A stretch of DNA of 64,000 nt from Rotaria socialis (lineage: Eukaryota; Rotifera; Eurotatoria; Philodinida; Philodinidae), in contig CAJNYU010003038.1 in assembly GCA_905331475.1 (NCBI GenBank), positions 132,720 through 196,719 of the forward strand, read 5' to 3'. The translations under genes and the position numbers were made by a program. Under the pieces are notes generated by a model that was given only the letters and a program-made list of their open reading frames with translations, made no database searches and was not told the origin of the DNA. This document shows positions 47,133 through 58,889 of this stretch, one piece after another. The stretch's first letter is position 1, and each line of letters opens with the position of its first letter.

Positions 47133-47973
47133 CCGAGGTTGATGAAAACGGGCTCGTTTATAGTCTGTTTGCCGACGGTAAACGATGTCAAAACGGTGTA
47201 TTTACGGCAGTAAATAGGCCGTATTTGCCCGTAATACCTGGCACCGTACACACTAAGTTAAAATGTGTCGTATGTGTCGTGATTTGCGACACAACGTACG
47301 ACACATTAGAGCCCGACACGAGGTGCTCGTCGCGACACATTTTGTCCAGCAAGAGCATGACACCTTCTGAAAACGTGTTTCAAACCTATCCTGCAGCGAA
47401 TTTTTCAATTTTTTTCTCTTATAAGCATATTGTTGTATCTTTTTAATCTAAATTCCTTCACTTATCCCTATTCTGAGCACTCAAGGAGATCAGATCCTTG
47501 GATCTGACTGGCCTTGAACTGGTCTGATCTCTATCAGATCACTCCAGAGTAGTCCTTTCCGATCACCGATCAAGAGACGCATTTTCTCGACCCAAAATAT
47601 TAGTCGAAAAATACTCTAGAAAAAAAGATAAAATAAAAAATGTATGTTTTGTATGCTCAATCGCATTCCTTATATATAGTTATGTGTGCATAAGAAAAGA
47701 GTGAATGAATAGACTGCAGAGAGAACGCAACAAATTCATTTACGCTACATTCTAGCCTCGACGGATTCTTGTGCTGGAGCTCAAGACACAATAACTAACG
47801 ACACATTTTTAATGAGAGTGTTAACGGGACTGAATTTTCATGGTTTACGGCTGTTTGTGCTGCGTACTCTCATGATTATACGGTCCGTATTACTGTCCCA
47901 GATATTACGGCAAATTTTCGCCCGGAAAATAATCGTAAAGTAACCGTAAACGGACCGTACTATTAGACTTGGG
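47133..47973. mobile_element. Inverted-repeat element G copy 2, interrupted
   Basis: In the same orientation as copy 1 and about 35 bp after it. The first part (to 47248) and last part (from 47822) match copy 1 almost word for word (GACGGTAAACGATGTC, CGGCAGTAAATAGGCCGTAT; then GGGACTGAATTTTCATGG, ATATTACGGCAAATTTTCGC). The 573 bp between are a separate insertion. Confidence 0.6.
47249..47821. mobile_element. TA-flanked insertion inside element G copy 2
   Basis: Absent from copy 1 at the same place. It starts CACACTAAGTTAAAATGTGTCGT and ends ACGACACATTTTTAATGAGAGTGT; the ends share complementary ACGACACATTTT blocks. Both flanks are TA, as expected for Tc1/mariner-type insertion. No transposase is encoded. 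The middle holds a GATCAGATC-rich stretch near 47490-47570. Confidence 0.55.
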
Positions 47974-48539
47974 CAGTATATAATCGACTATGATTTTTCG
48001 TTTTTCTTCATGATATATACATTTTTTTTATCTTTATTTTTGATTAACACTTAGCAGGAACATGCAAGTTGCTGATTTGTTTAGATAACATAGAAATTTT
48101 CTACTCACATATACTTGTGCAATTATACAAATCAATAACTTGAGAATAATATTTTGTATGAACGTAATATTACATGAGATTTTAATTCAATTTTAATAAA
48201 GTAATTACATGTAGACGTTTCTTAATGTAAAACAATTTTATTTTAATATATAATGGAAATTTTCGATCTTATACGATCATTTTCAATCTCATCAAGTAGA
48301 AATTCACACATGACTTGTACAAAAGTAGATATCTAAGTTTGTGGAATAAATTTCATATGTCATTTATGATGATTACAATACATTACACTCATATGATTTC
48401 ATTGAGTTTATTCATTGAGATTGAGTTATCTTAAATTGTAATAGATTTATAAGTTAAAATCAAGTTTATGTTGTTCATGTTTATATTGTTTTGTTTTTGA
48501 TGTTGAAAAATGAGTACACATAGTCAATAAATACATCAA
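47974..48539. other. AT-rich non-coding stretch
   Basis: Nothing recognised on either strand. Confidence 0.45.
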
Positions 48540-49177
48540 TCCAGGAGAATGTTTCCGATAGTGGGATCCTATTGGATTCGTGTCGTAATCGCATTGGATA
48601 TAATATGGATTTCACTAAACCAACGAAATTCTATCGGTATCCGGGCGTAGGATCTACAATCGGAACCCTAGTGTTGGAATCTGATAGGTTCTAGTGTCGG
48701 AATTTAACGGAATCCAACATAAGCATTACATCCATGTATTCTGGTAGCATTATATGCCCAGGTCAATGATTCCGGTGGACGGATACCGTAGGAACCGACC
48801 GGAAAGATGCGGAAAAATCACCGCATCTGGCTGGAAAGTAAAAGCAGTATACAGGTCGGAAATTGACGGATTTTTTCTGGTGTATTCCGGTCATCTTCCA
48901 GTCGGAAAGCACAGGAAACTAACCGGAATCTATAGGAAAAAACTCCGGTAAATTCCGACCGGAATACTGCTTCCACTTTTCAGCGATTCCCTGTGCTTTC
49001 CGGCCGTTTCCCACCGTACCTCTACGACCTGGACGCTTATTCATTGGTAATTAAGAAAACGTTTTCTTTCTGTCGAATCCGTTAATAGGTTCGTGACCAT
49101 GAATCTGATCGGATTTTGTCGGCTTGTCGGATCCCATGAGATTCGATAGGACTCACTGTCGGGTTCATGCACCCGGG
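48540..49177. mobile_element. Element of the F type, interrupted by element D
   Basis: The flanking parts 48540-48756 and 49034-49177 carry GGATCC, AATCCGAT and GATCGGATTTTGTCGG words like the F element at 27582. The outer ends TCCAGGAGAATG and CATGCACCCGGG are degraded. Confidence 0.5.
48757..49033. mobile_element. Inverted-repeat element D (CCCAGG family)
   Basis: Starts CCCAGGTCAATGATTCCGG and ends TACCTCTACGACCTGGA. It contains AAAGCAGTATACAGG and later CCGGAATACTGCTTCCA, the inverse motif pair seen in A-C. Flanks are TG and CG. Confidence 0.6.
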
Positions 49178-49658
49178 TAGAACAGGATGTACGCTCACAA
49201 TAGACTGAGACAGTATCATTGAATTTTGCAAGGAAATAAGTTAAAATGTAATTATATTGCTCGAATCATAAAAGACATTCATAAATGAATCTTCTCAGTG
49301 AGAACAATCTTTTCAACGTCGATAAAATAATAGAACGATTCTTATTTCATCATATTTTTATTTCGTTTCTTTTACATATATTAACAAGGAAATAGATGCT
49401 CTATATATATATATATATTGTCCTTCATTACACTGGTCAATTTTCATTAATCATATGAGAAAAGAGCTTTGTTATTTAATTTGACTTTATCATTTTGTTT
49501 TTGTTGTATAAAAAAACAAAAATTATGATTAGTAGTTAGATGTAATAGCAGGAAGAGAAAAAAAAGAGGTCACATATACATATAATATCAGACAGCAAGA
49601 CAAACACCGAAGAAAACATTAGAGTAATATATAAATATATATCTGCTATAATAGTAAA
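49178..49658. other. Non-coding stretch 3' of EZH
   Basis: Includes (TA)n at about 49402-49418. It probably contains the 3' UTR of EZH. No gene seen. Confidence 0.4.
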
Positions 49659-52600
49659 TTAATCATATGATGGTCGAGCAAGTATAAAATTGTCACCATA
49701 ACGTTTTAGAATAGTTAAACCATCTTGTTCTAATTCTTCAACACGTTCATTGTTAACAAACTGTTGACGATGATGTGCATCATACATATATTCAAAAAAT
49801 AATTCATCACCTTGAAATATAGTTTGTTTAGCATAAATACCGATACGATAATCGCCTGAAGAGAAAATTCATTCACGTCTAGTGCTCGAATAAAATTATG
49901 ACGATGCTTACCATTGACTAATTTGACTTTTGGAACACAATTAGGTTTCGATGAATGATTAGCAAAGCTTAAAAAGAAAGATTATTTTAATTTATGATTC
50001 AGAAAATCTTATTAAAGTATCAATTGTTTCACGAGCTTTTATTTTGCTTTGAAATAAAACTATTCTCACGAAAGGGACGTGCTCATCTACGTCCTACTAA
50101 ATATTTTTCGTTGTAGAATTTTAGTATAGCCTTTAGTTTCGAATAATAACTAACCGAATTTTACTTCCAAATTGTCTAGCATCAACGCAACGTTCTGAGT
50201 CCAGATTAAATAAATATGAACACGCTTGTTTATCATATAGTCGGCCACGTCTATCAGCTTCTTCTTCAGATATAATTTCACCAGTATATTCAGCTATTAA
50301 ATCACCTGGATAAGCAACTGGTGAACCAAGAAAAGCTCCATAACCAGCAACTAAAACAATAGAAATTAAAATAAATTATAAAAATATCTTCACTTTACCA
50401 TCTGATTCGCCGACAAGAATTTGTTTAAATGATTTTCTTTGTAATCCAATATTTGCACATGTAATCATTGGCATATTCAGCACTGTATTTGAACTCAACG
50501 ATGTTCTTGAAGTCGTACGTTTAGATTGATTTCGAACTTGTTTATATGATAGTTCAACAGTTCGACAAGCCCGAAGACTATGTTGTCTTGTTGGTAAATT
50601 TTCATTAATTTTGGTTCGTGTACTTCTTCTTGATAATGATGATGATGATTTCCTTTGAACTCCCGTTGTTGTTGTTGTTGTTGTTGTTCTTGGTAATGGT
50701 ATTTCTGGTTCTCTAAAAATGAATAGAAATCTCTTTTCCTTTTTATTTGGTAATTTTCAAAATAAATAAATTTACAATTTAACTATTGAATTAAATTCTT
50801 CGTTAGGATTGGGAAATAATGATGCACCACATTTATGACATAAATCAGGATCACATTCTCGTCCTTCAGCACAACATAGACAATTATTTAATAAACATGC
50901 ACCTTTGCAAGCACAACCCGGAAATCGATGTGGACAATCAATTGAACAATTACAATATTTTTCACAATATGTACCATTTTTCATACAAGAACAATTCTTA
51001 TTCGATGATACACATGGCCCATCATGTAAACATGGCTGATAAACAGGTTTTAATGTTGATTTTTTATTGTGATTATTTGAATTCATATTTTTTTTTATAT
51101 GAAAAAGAAATGATCGTGTTGCACCTTCCAACATTTTCCGCCTATATGGTTGTCGTATTGAAAATTGGAAACTATTGTTTAATGATATACGTTCAGAAAA
51201 ATATTTAGCATCGACGATAAATTGTTGATACATATCTTTACATGTTCGATTATCATGAAATATTTGTTTAACTAAACATAGATCACCATGAAATACAAAA
51301 TAAAATAAACGAAATAAACTTCGATCTGTTAATGTCCAATTATTAACTGAGAGATTATCTTGTTGTTGACCTGATTGATTAAAATATTGAGTTATCATAT
51401 GATTTTCTATACGTGTTAATAAATTTTGTGACGAAAGTTTCTTTTGATTTTCTATTGAATGATAATGTTGGTCAACACATTGATTTGTATGAAGATTTTC
51501 ATTACGAGGAAAATTAAATTTTGCTGATGATGACGAATGATTTAATGAAGTTGATTTACGTTGACGTTTTCTAACATTTTCATGCAGTTCAGATGAAGTT
51601 TGAGAATAATTATGTTGTTGTTCATTAATATGAGATGGTGATAAAGAACGTTTTAAATATTCACGTTCATGTTTATAACATGTTGAACAGCACGGTGATG
51701 ATTGATGATCGTTCGAGATACAGAATTGTTTTGGTAATTGAAGATGTGAAGGCTTCTCTGTGTGTAACAAACAACTATTAACAAGCAAAAAAATAGATGA
51801 GAAGTGAAATTTTGAGAATGCTGAGCAAAACAAATCAGATACTATGAACTAAAAGAGATTGTCATATGAGAAATAATACTTCGTGGAAAAGCCTATTCTT
51901 TATTTTCTGTATAAGGCTGATATTATGATCGTTTTCTAGTTGATTTTCTTCAAGTGCCCTGATTTTGTACTATGATGATAAGCTTAACGAATAATTGAAA
52001 ATGCCTAGAGAAATATCTTCAGGCCTATCAAAAAATTAGACCTAAGATAGGAATTAGTGAATTGAATATATTTCCATTTGTACAAGTTCGATTAGTTCAG
52101 GAATATATTATGATATGAATTCTTTCATATTTTTAGTCGTAATCGAGAACAATAAATTTCAATTCAAATGATAGTGTGCCAAAGAAAACTATCATGTTAT
52201 GAATATATTTAGAATAATATAAAGCTCTCCTGTAAGATGCTCAGACTAAATATTGTATACGTGCTATAAGCATAAAATTTCGTAAGTTATTCAATACCAT
52301 GAAAAAAGATTTCCTATAATATTCTTTGATATATATTTTTTCCACTAGAATAGAAGGTTTATACTTGTACTTTTACAGAACAGATATAACTCAACATTTA
52401 TATAAATCAAAAATTTACATTTATCAGTACCGATCGTACTATATGAATAAAAATACCCAGAAGAAAATTATTTTTTTATGTAAACTGTTCAATGACAAGA
52501 TCATTCACCTTAACAATGAGTTCATATATTTTCAAATAAATCTTACTTATATGTATAACAACGTAGACAAAATCGAGAACACCATGCTTTAATAATGAGA

Positions 52601-53222
52601 TTATTAATATCTATATCTATTGTATCGCATGTATCAATATTTGCATGATGTGGTGGATGATTATCATTTGAAGAAATTTCAGATTGATTAGCAAATGCAA
52701 TAAGCCGTGCTCGTGATGTAGCATCACGATGATAATCTAAAAAAACAAGATCTCCATTTAAACTGATAGAACATAGAATTTTGTTTTTTCTTTACCAATT
52801 ATGACGTCAATAATTTGTTCATTTGAATATATTTGCCATGCTTTATTTGATCGTAGAGTTTCATACAGTGTTTCTAATAAAGGTTCGTCGAGTTTGTTTT
52901 CTTATTAATAGAAAAAAGAAACAGAGTTAAACAAGAACGAAAAATGGTTTTAATGGTCCTACTGCGTATAATAGCTTTATTTTGTTTAGAAGATTCACCG
53001 GATATTGAATTAATCAATTCTTGATCTTCACGATCAAATGTATCTCCTAGATATGGAATTCCAATGAGTTCGCCACGTGTAGCAATGTTTTTCAAAGTTG
53101 GTACATAAGATATTAATTCTCGAACGGAAGAAAGCGATGGCATCATAGTAACAATTGTTGCATGTTTTTGAGATCTTTGATTTGCACCATCAGATACAGT
53201 AACTGATAGAGTTCGAACACCA

Positions 53223-53257
<35 letters not shown>

Positions 53258-53799
53258 TGTTTTTAATTCTATAGTAGACTTAGGAATAGGAATTGTTATT
53301 GGACTTGGTGGTGGACGATGAGCTACTTGTCGAAGAAAATTTCTATATAGAAACAAAAATTATAGAAAATCTTCTTAGAACCTCATTTGTTAGTATTCTA
53401 GGTTGACAACATTTTTAAATTTCTTTCTTTTTCAAAAATGCATTCATCAGTAACTTTTGATAAGAAAACGGTTAATCTTTTGAAAATATTTTTTCATAAG
53501 ATTAGTGCCAAATTTATTCGATTCGCTAGAGAATGATTCGAAATCTTTGTCTATTTATTGTTTTTTCTATTGGATGCATGCAACATTTCTTTAGTGAAAT
53601 CTTACCGAGCTGCTTTCTGTGAAGTTTTATGTGCTTGCCGAAAGAGCTTCGTATATTCATGTTCAACCGCTTGTCGAAGAACATCACTTTTTTTCTTCAA
53701 ATGAAACCATAAGAATTTTATACAAAAAAAAAATCTATTTCTTACATCATTCAACAATTGCTGTTGAGATGGATTATTGCTGTTTCTCGTTTCACGCAT
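49659..53799 (-). CDS. EZH: E(z)/EZH histone H3K27 methyltransferase, PRC2 catalytic subunit
   Basis: Methylates H3K27 as part of PRC2 in the nucleus. Ten exons: 53799-53746, 53694-53606, 53342-52963, 52900-52796, 52736-52547, 51774-50776, 50712-50399, 50350-50155, 49967-49912 and 49855-49659; 2580 nt, 859 aa, in frame. The N-terminal region has IGIPYLGDTFDREDQELINS and CSRFCLRCYTYKN. The CXC domain has CEKYCNCSIDCPHRFPGCAC and RECDPDLC. The SET domain has AGYGAFLG, IAEYTGEIISEEEADRRGRL, IRFANHSSKPNC and GDELFFEYMY. The tyrosine of AEYTGE is kept; the usual FFDY reads FFEY. An Asn run (about 11) is encoded by AAT repeats, and a Ser/Thr/Arg-rich insert of about 100 residues separates CXC from SET. 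Longer than human EZH2 (746 aa). Head-to-head with PASK. Confidence 0.93.
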
Positions 53800-54078
53800 A
53801 TATTTGATACAAAAAACTGGATATCGAACAATTTTCTTACAGGAAGTCTACGTTTTCTAAAATTCTTCATACAATAAAAACAAATGTGAAATGATTTCAA
53901 ACAAACAAACAAACCAATCATAATCGAGTAATAACCTATTGGCGTCTTAGCTGACCAATTCGTGGAAATTTCGTATCCAATCGGTAAACAGTGGAGTTTT
54001 TATACAAAGAAAGAGCAACGAAAAATTGTTCGTCTATTTTATATCTGTTGTTTGCTATTTCTAAGAACATTTTTTCAG
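53800..54078. promoter_or_regulatory. Shared 279-bp intergenic region between EZH and PASK
   Basis: The two start codons diverge over 279 bp, giving a candidate bidirectional promoter. TTTTTTCAG abuts the PASK ATG, so the PASK leader is probably spliced, in cis or in trans. Confidence 0.45.
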
Positions 54079-57000
54079 ATGGCAACGTACGGTGATACAT
54101 TAAATCAAACATTCCCAAGATTATCATCAATTGGAGATGATGAATTACATCGTACGTTTCATACGTCATCATCAAATACAAAAGCAACTGGCTTCAATTT
54201 TGAACAGCAATTTATGTTTGGTAAGCAAGTTACGTATATTTATCGAACGATCAGACACTAATGAAACTTCTCGCGGATCGAATGGCATTAAGACCCATGT
54301 ATCATTCGAGTAGAATGATTATTATTTTATTCTAGATGATGGGGTCTTGGTCAGTTATTCTCGAGAATTCCAACTACTCTTTGCTAAAAAGTTCAATTGC
54401 AGCGATTTTATTCAGCGTGAACTATTGTATGTTCAAGGAATAGGAATCTGAACAAGCACGAAAAAGAATCAGCTCCATGTCTGACAGATTAGTAGTAACT
54501 ATTTTTTTCCGAATAATTAAAGTGATTATCGAAACCTATGAAATCTAAATTCATGAATACACTTTATCTATGCGACAGATGGCTGCAATAAGCATCATCG
54601 ATCTTCAGACACAGTGAAACAAGTAAAAGTTCAAGAAAGTAATAACTGGCATTTTAGGATAGAGGGACATTTATGACCTCTATATGCTAACAATTTCTAT
54701 GGAATAATTTACATAATACACTTGATGTTTCCTACATTGGCAACAACTATTTTAAATTTGATAATATCTTTGCCGTTCAAAAATACGCTAAAAACGTTAT
54801 AGAATAGTTAATTTTCATTCCTAAAACCGAATTGAACGCAGTCCTTCAATTTAGTGTATAGCAGACATTCTGAAGCCAATTAATAAATCAAATTTTGTTC
54901 CTATGATTAGATAATGCATTTCATTCAATAACATATCAGCCAACTGTATCATGTCAACAAATGACAACTGAACACCTTGATCGTTTATGTTATTCTCCTA
55001 AGCCAGTGTTTTCTCCTCGTGTTACTCCTCAGCAACCACCACAACAACAGCAGCAACAGCAAATGCCATCATTGCCATCAAATCGTTTAAATCCATTTCG
55101 AGCATTTCTAATTGTTAATCGTTTAACATCATCAATTATCAGTGTTAATCGGCAAGCTTGTGAATATTTTTGGTATACAGAAAATGAACTCAAAAATAAA
55201 ACAATCGATAATTTAATACTCGATGAAAAATCTTCATCTGTTATAACAGATTCATTTTTAAGTCAACAAAGTGGACAAACAAAAATTCTTGCAGGAAAAA
55301 TTGTCTATGTTCTACTTGGTACCGGTGAACGTGCACGTTTTTCTTTATTCGTACAAGATCTCGATGGCGATGAAACACCGTTACGTTTTTATGGATTTGA
55401 ACCAATACATGTAATGCAAGGAAAAATACTATGTGATAAACAAGGTGCAATAATTTCATCAGATAATAATTTTTCTATATTATTTCATAATACAATGATT
55501 GATAATAATCAACTAAATGAAAATCATCATATTGGAGATTTTATTCCAACATTAAAAGATCCAATAAAATTTAAACAATTATTAACACATCGTACATATC
55601 GAACCACCGGTTTGCTGAATAGCGAGAAGAAATTATCTATACCATTAATGATAACAATATTGAAAACTAATGAAGATAATATTGAATTAAGTCTATCAAT
55701 TATGTCGAATGTTAGCGGACTAATTATGTTAGATGAAACATTTACTATACGAGCATATAATCCTTATTTTGTTCAATGTTTACTCGGTTATCGTTCACTA
55801 GATTTAATTAATCATGTAAGTTAAATGGCATATAGGCATTTATATTAATTGTGGATATGAAGTTGGACTTCGAGTCTTACTAAAGACTTGTTTTGTATTG
55901 AACAAGTTTGTCGCATGAATATATGTAAAGTTACGACCTCTGGCAAAATTCCTAGAAGACTAGTGATGTCACAAAATGAGGTTCTTTTTTTTGTTGAACT
56001 ATTATTTCACGATATTCAATAAGAATTTACACGTCTCATTTAGTCCCGCGAGAATGTTTTGTTTTGACAGTTGCATTGTTAGACATTCCTATCAACCAAA
56101 CAACTCAATTTCATGATTTCAGTAGACAACATTCTAAACAATTCACACAAAAACATCGGTGTTCTCTTAACCTAGAATAGACTATAACATATAAAAACAT
56201 TTTAGAATAGTAAAATATTGATCAACTTGAATTTTTCTTTAAAGCATATAACTGAAATATTACCAGAATTCAATGAATTAAATGGTACACAATCGAATAA
56301 TCTTTCAATCAGTACAAATAACGATCATGAAGATGAAAATCTTTCGTGTCAATCATTAGCAGGCGACGACGAGTTGAGTAAAAGTGATGGTTCATCTAAT
56401 ACATTGAACGATTCATCCATTGAGACCACACCACAATCGTCAAGAGTATTTCATTCAATAGAAAATAAAGTTGTTAACGAAAAACGTCTATCAAATCAAC
56501 TACCTATTGATAAACGATTAACAACCGGTGGATTAGCATCATTTAAAACTACATCAACACCAGTAGCAAAGTCGTCTAACAAATCTGAAGTTAAAGTCGA
56601 ATCGGATGAACAAACAGGTTTTATTTATTTAATTGTTGATTCTTGAAAATTGAAATTTTGGTTTGTTTAGCCTTTCTCCAAACCATCGCTAAACATAAAA
56701 ATGGAACATTTATTGGTGTTATTTATACATCACACCGTATAGATTTATCGGATGGGACATATCGTTATTCTATGTGGTTATCACGTGATAATACTGATCC
56801 ACATTTGATTGAAATGCAAAAATTACTTGATCATAATCAATCTATCATAGCCATGGATGATTTATCAGTATCGTTTTCGAATAATTCGTCATCATTCAAT
56901 GATAATCAAACATTTGATACAAAATATGTTATTACTCGACAACGTGGTCGTGGTGGTTATGGGCAAGTTTATCTTGGCCATGAAAAATCAAATGATTCTA

Positions 57001-58889
57001 ATAAAGTCGTGATTAAATTTATTAAAAAAACAAAAGTAAAACTTCATCGATATGTCGAAAGTTTTGAACCAAAGAAACGAATTCTATATGAAGTTGCTGT
57101 ACTTAAACAACTAAAACATTCAAATATTGTCGAAGTAAGACACAAATACATACTATTTATTGTACAGCGAAATAGAAAATCTTTTTTCTAAACTCACATT
57201 TAAAATATAATTTATAATCCGAGTTTTCAGAGACACTGACTAAGACGAATGTCATCAGAGGGTTTGCCACTAATAATGTCACAATTGTTTAGGCTTAGCA
57301 CCCGTTGAAAAGATATATTTATGATAGATGCTAAAATTATTTTTGAAACTAAGTGTAATTGTTCTTTTGAAAACGATTAGCGAAAGACGAAAGCCCATCT
57401 CATGAGATGGGCTCAATAAAACTCAAATCGATTCGATGAATCCATTATCTATATTTTTTGAATAATTTCATTTAGATTTTGGACGCATTTGATACAGATA
57501 ATTATGTTCAAATGGTAATGCCATTGCATGGCCAAGGCATTGATTTATATGAATTTGTTGAAAAGGGTGCCAAAATTGATGAACCATTGGCAAGCTATAT
57601 TTTCCGACAGGTACTAATTTACAAAAGAATAAACAAATACAATTCGATGACATGTTTTTCTTCTGAATTTTTGTAGGTAGTCGAAGCGGTGAGCTATTTA
57701 CATCATAATCACGTTGCTCATCAAGATATTAAAGATGAAAATTTAATTATCGATGAACAATTTCACATAAAACTCATTGATTTCGGTATAGTATTTGTTT
57801 TTTCTAGGAAGATTTTTCATCCTATTATTATTCAGGTTCAGCCATATCTATAACTCAACCAAATATGTATACAAGTAATTTTGGTGGTACGACTGAATTT
57901 TGTTGTCCGGAGTTTTTTCAAACTGGAAGGTTTGATTTATTTTACATAGAAAATTCTTTCAACTTGACGTTTTTTACTTAACTAGTTGTCAACCATTTCT
58001 AGCTGATATATGGGCAATGATGGTAACATTATATGTAATAATATTTCGTCGCTATCCATTTTTAAATCCTGATGAAATAAAGCGATGTGAATTAGATCTT
58101 AAATTTTTACAATCACGCAGCTCAGATGAACTTTATGATTTATTTGCATCAACCCTTATTCGTCAACCATACAATCGTTTAACTATGCATGAAATTCAAA
58201 CACATGATTGGGTTCAACAACCATTCCATATGGAATTATATTCGTGGAATGTTGTTACACAAAATTCATTAGGTAATCGTTTTGAAAACAAGTTCATGTA
58301 ATGAAAAAGAAATAGAATGTACCAGAGTTATTTTCACCAAATGTTGATTATTCTACAAAATATTCGAAATTAAAAACACTTAGTTCAAAGCAGAACGCAA
58401 ATTTTTATATTTACCATATAAGTAGTATGGCTCACTGGAGAGAGAGAGAGAGACTGAATAGAACTTTCAGACGTGTAATGTCGTTCAGAAATAGTTTCCT
58501 TTATTAAATGAAATCATTTATAAAGTGTTTCTTTTTTTTTTTATAGAATTCAAAAGAGTACTCGTTTAGAGTGTTGCTTTTCTAGGGAGTTTCCATTTCG
58601 TTGATTTTTCAGTCCTGTAAAAAAATTTCTATTTTTGAATTTTTTATCAGTATTTTATTTACTAAGATTTTTACACAAATTATTTTATTTTTTTTATTTA
58701 GAGGATACATTTTTAAATGGTAATCATCTAGCAAGTGGTGAAGATGATAATAATCCTGATCATTCATTTGCTAGTTTAACACGTCAAATACAAAATCAAT
58801 TTCATTTATTTGATAACGATAAAAAAGATAATAAGTCAGATAAGAATGATCTTTTTGCTTATGTAAATTGTAAACATGCATCGATTTAA
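54079..58889 (+). CDS. PASK: PAS domain-containing serine/threonine kinase
   Basis: Nutrient-sensing kinase family. Nine exons: 54079-54220, 54911-55815, 56245-56617, 56671-57134, 57476-57610, 57677-57785, 57836-57929, 57986-58272 and 58702-58889; 2697 nt, 898 aa, in frame. PAS-like regions are at about residues 85-200 ([20 protein letters not shown]) and 310-350 ([20 protein letters not shown]). Kinase domain from about 560: glycine loop [20 protein letters not shown] with the ATP lysine, catalytic loop [22 protein letters not shown] and [19 protein letters not shown]. The catalytic loop has HQD rather than HRD. A polyQ run follows the first PAS-proximal Pro-rich part. The ATG at 54079 is preferred over an in-frame ATG at 54961 because the first exon joins in phase through the acceptor at 54909-54910. 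Confidence 0.9.

Noticed and set aside
46914-47446. Open frames of 70-99 aa
   Set aside because: They run through element G and its insertion and change frame between copies.
54961-54963. ATG as the PASK start
   Set aside because: An upstream exon at 54079-54220 joins in phase through an acceptor at 54909-54910 and extends the protein; the internal ATG is unnecessary.
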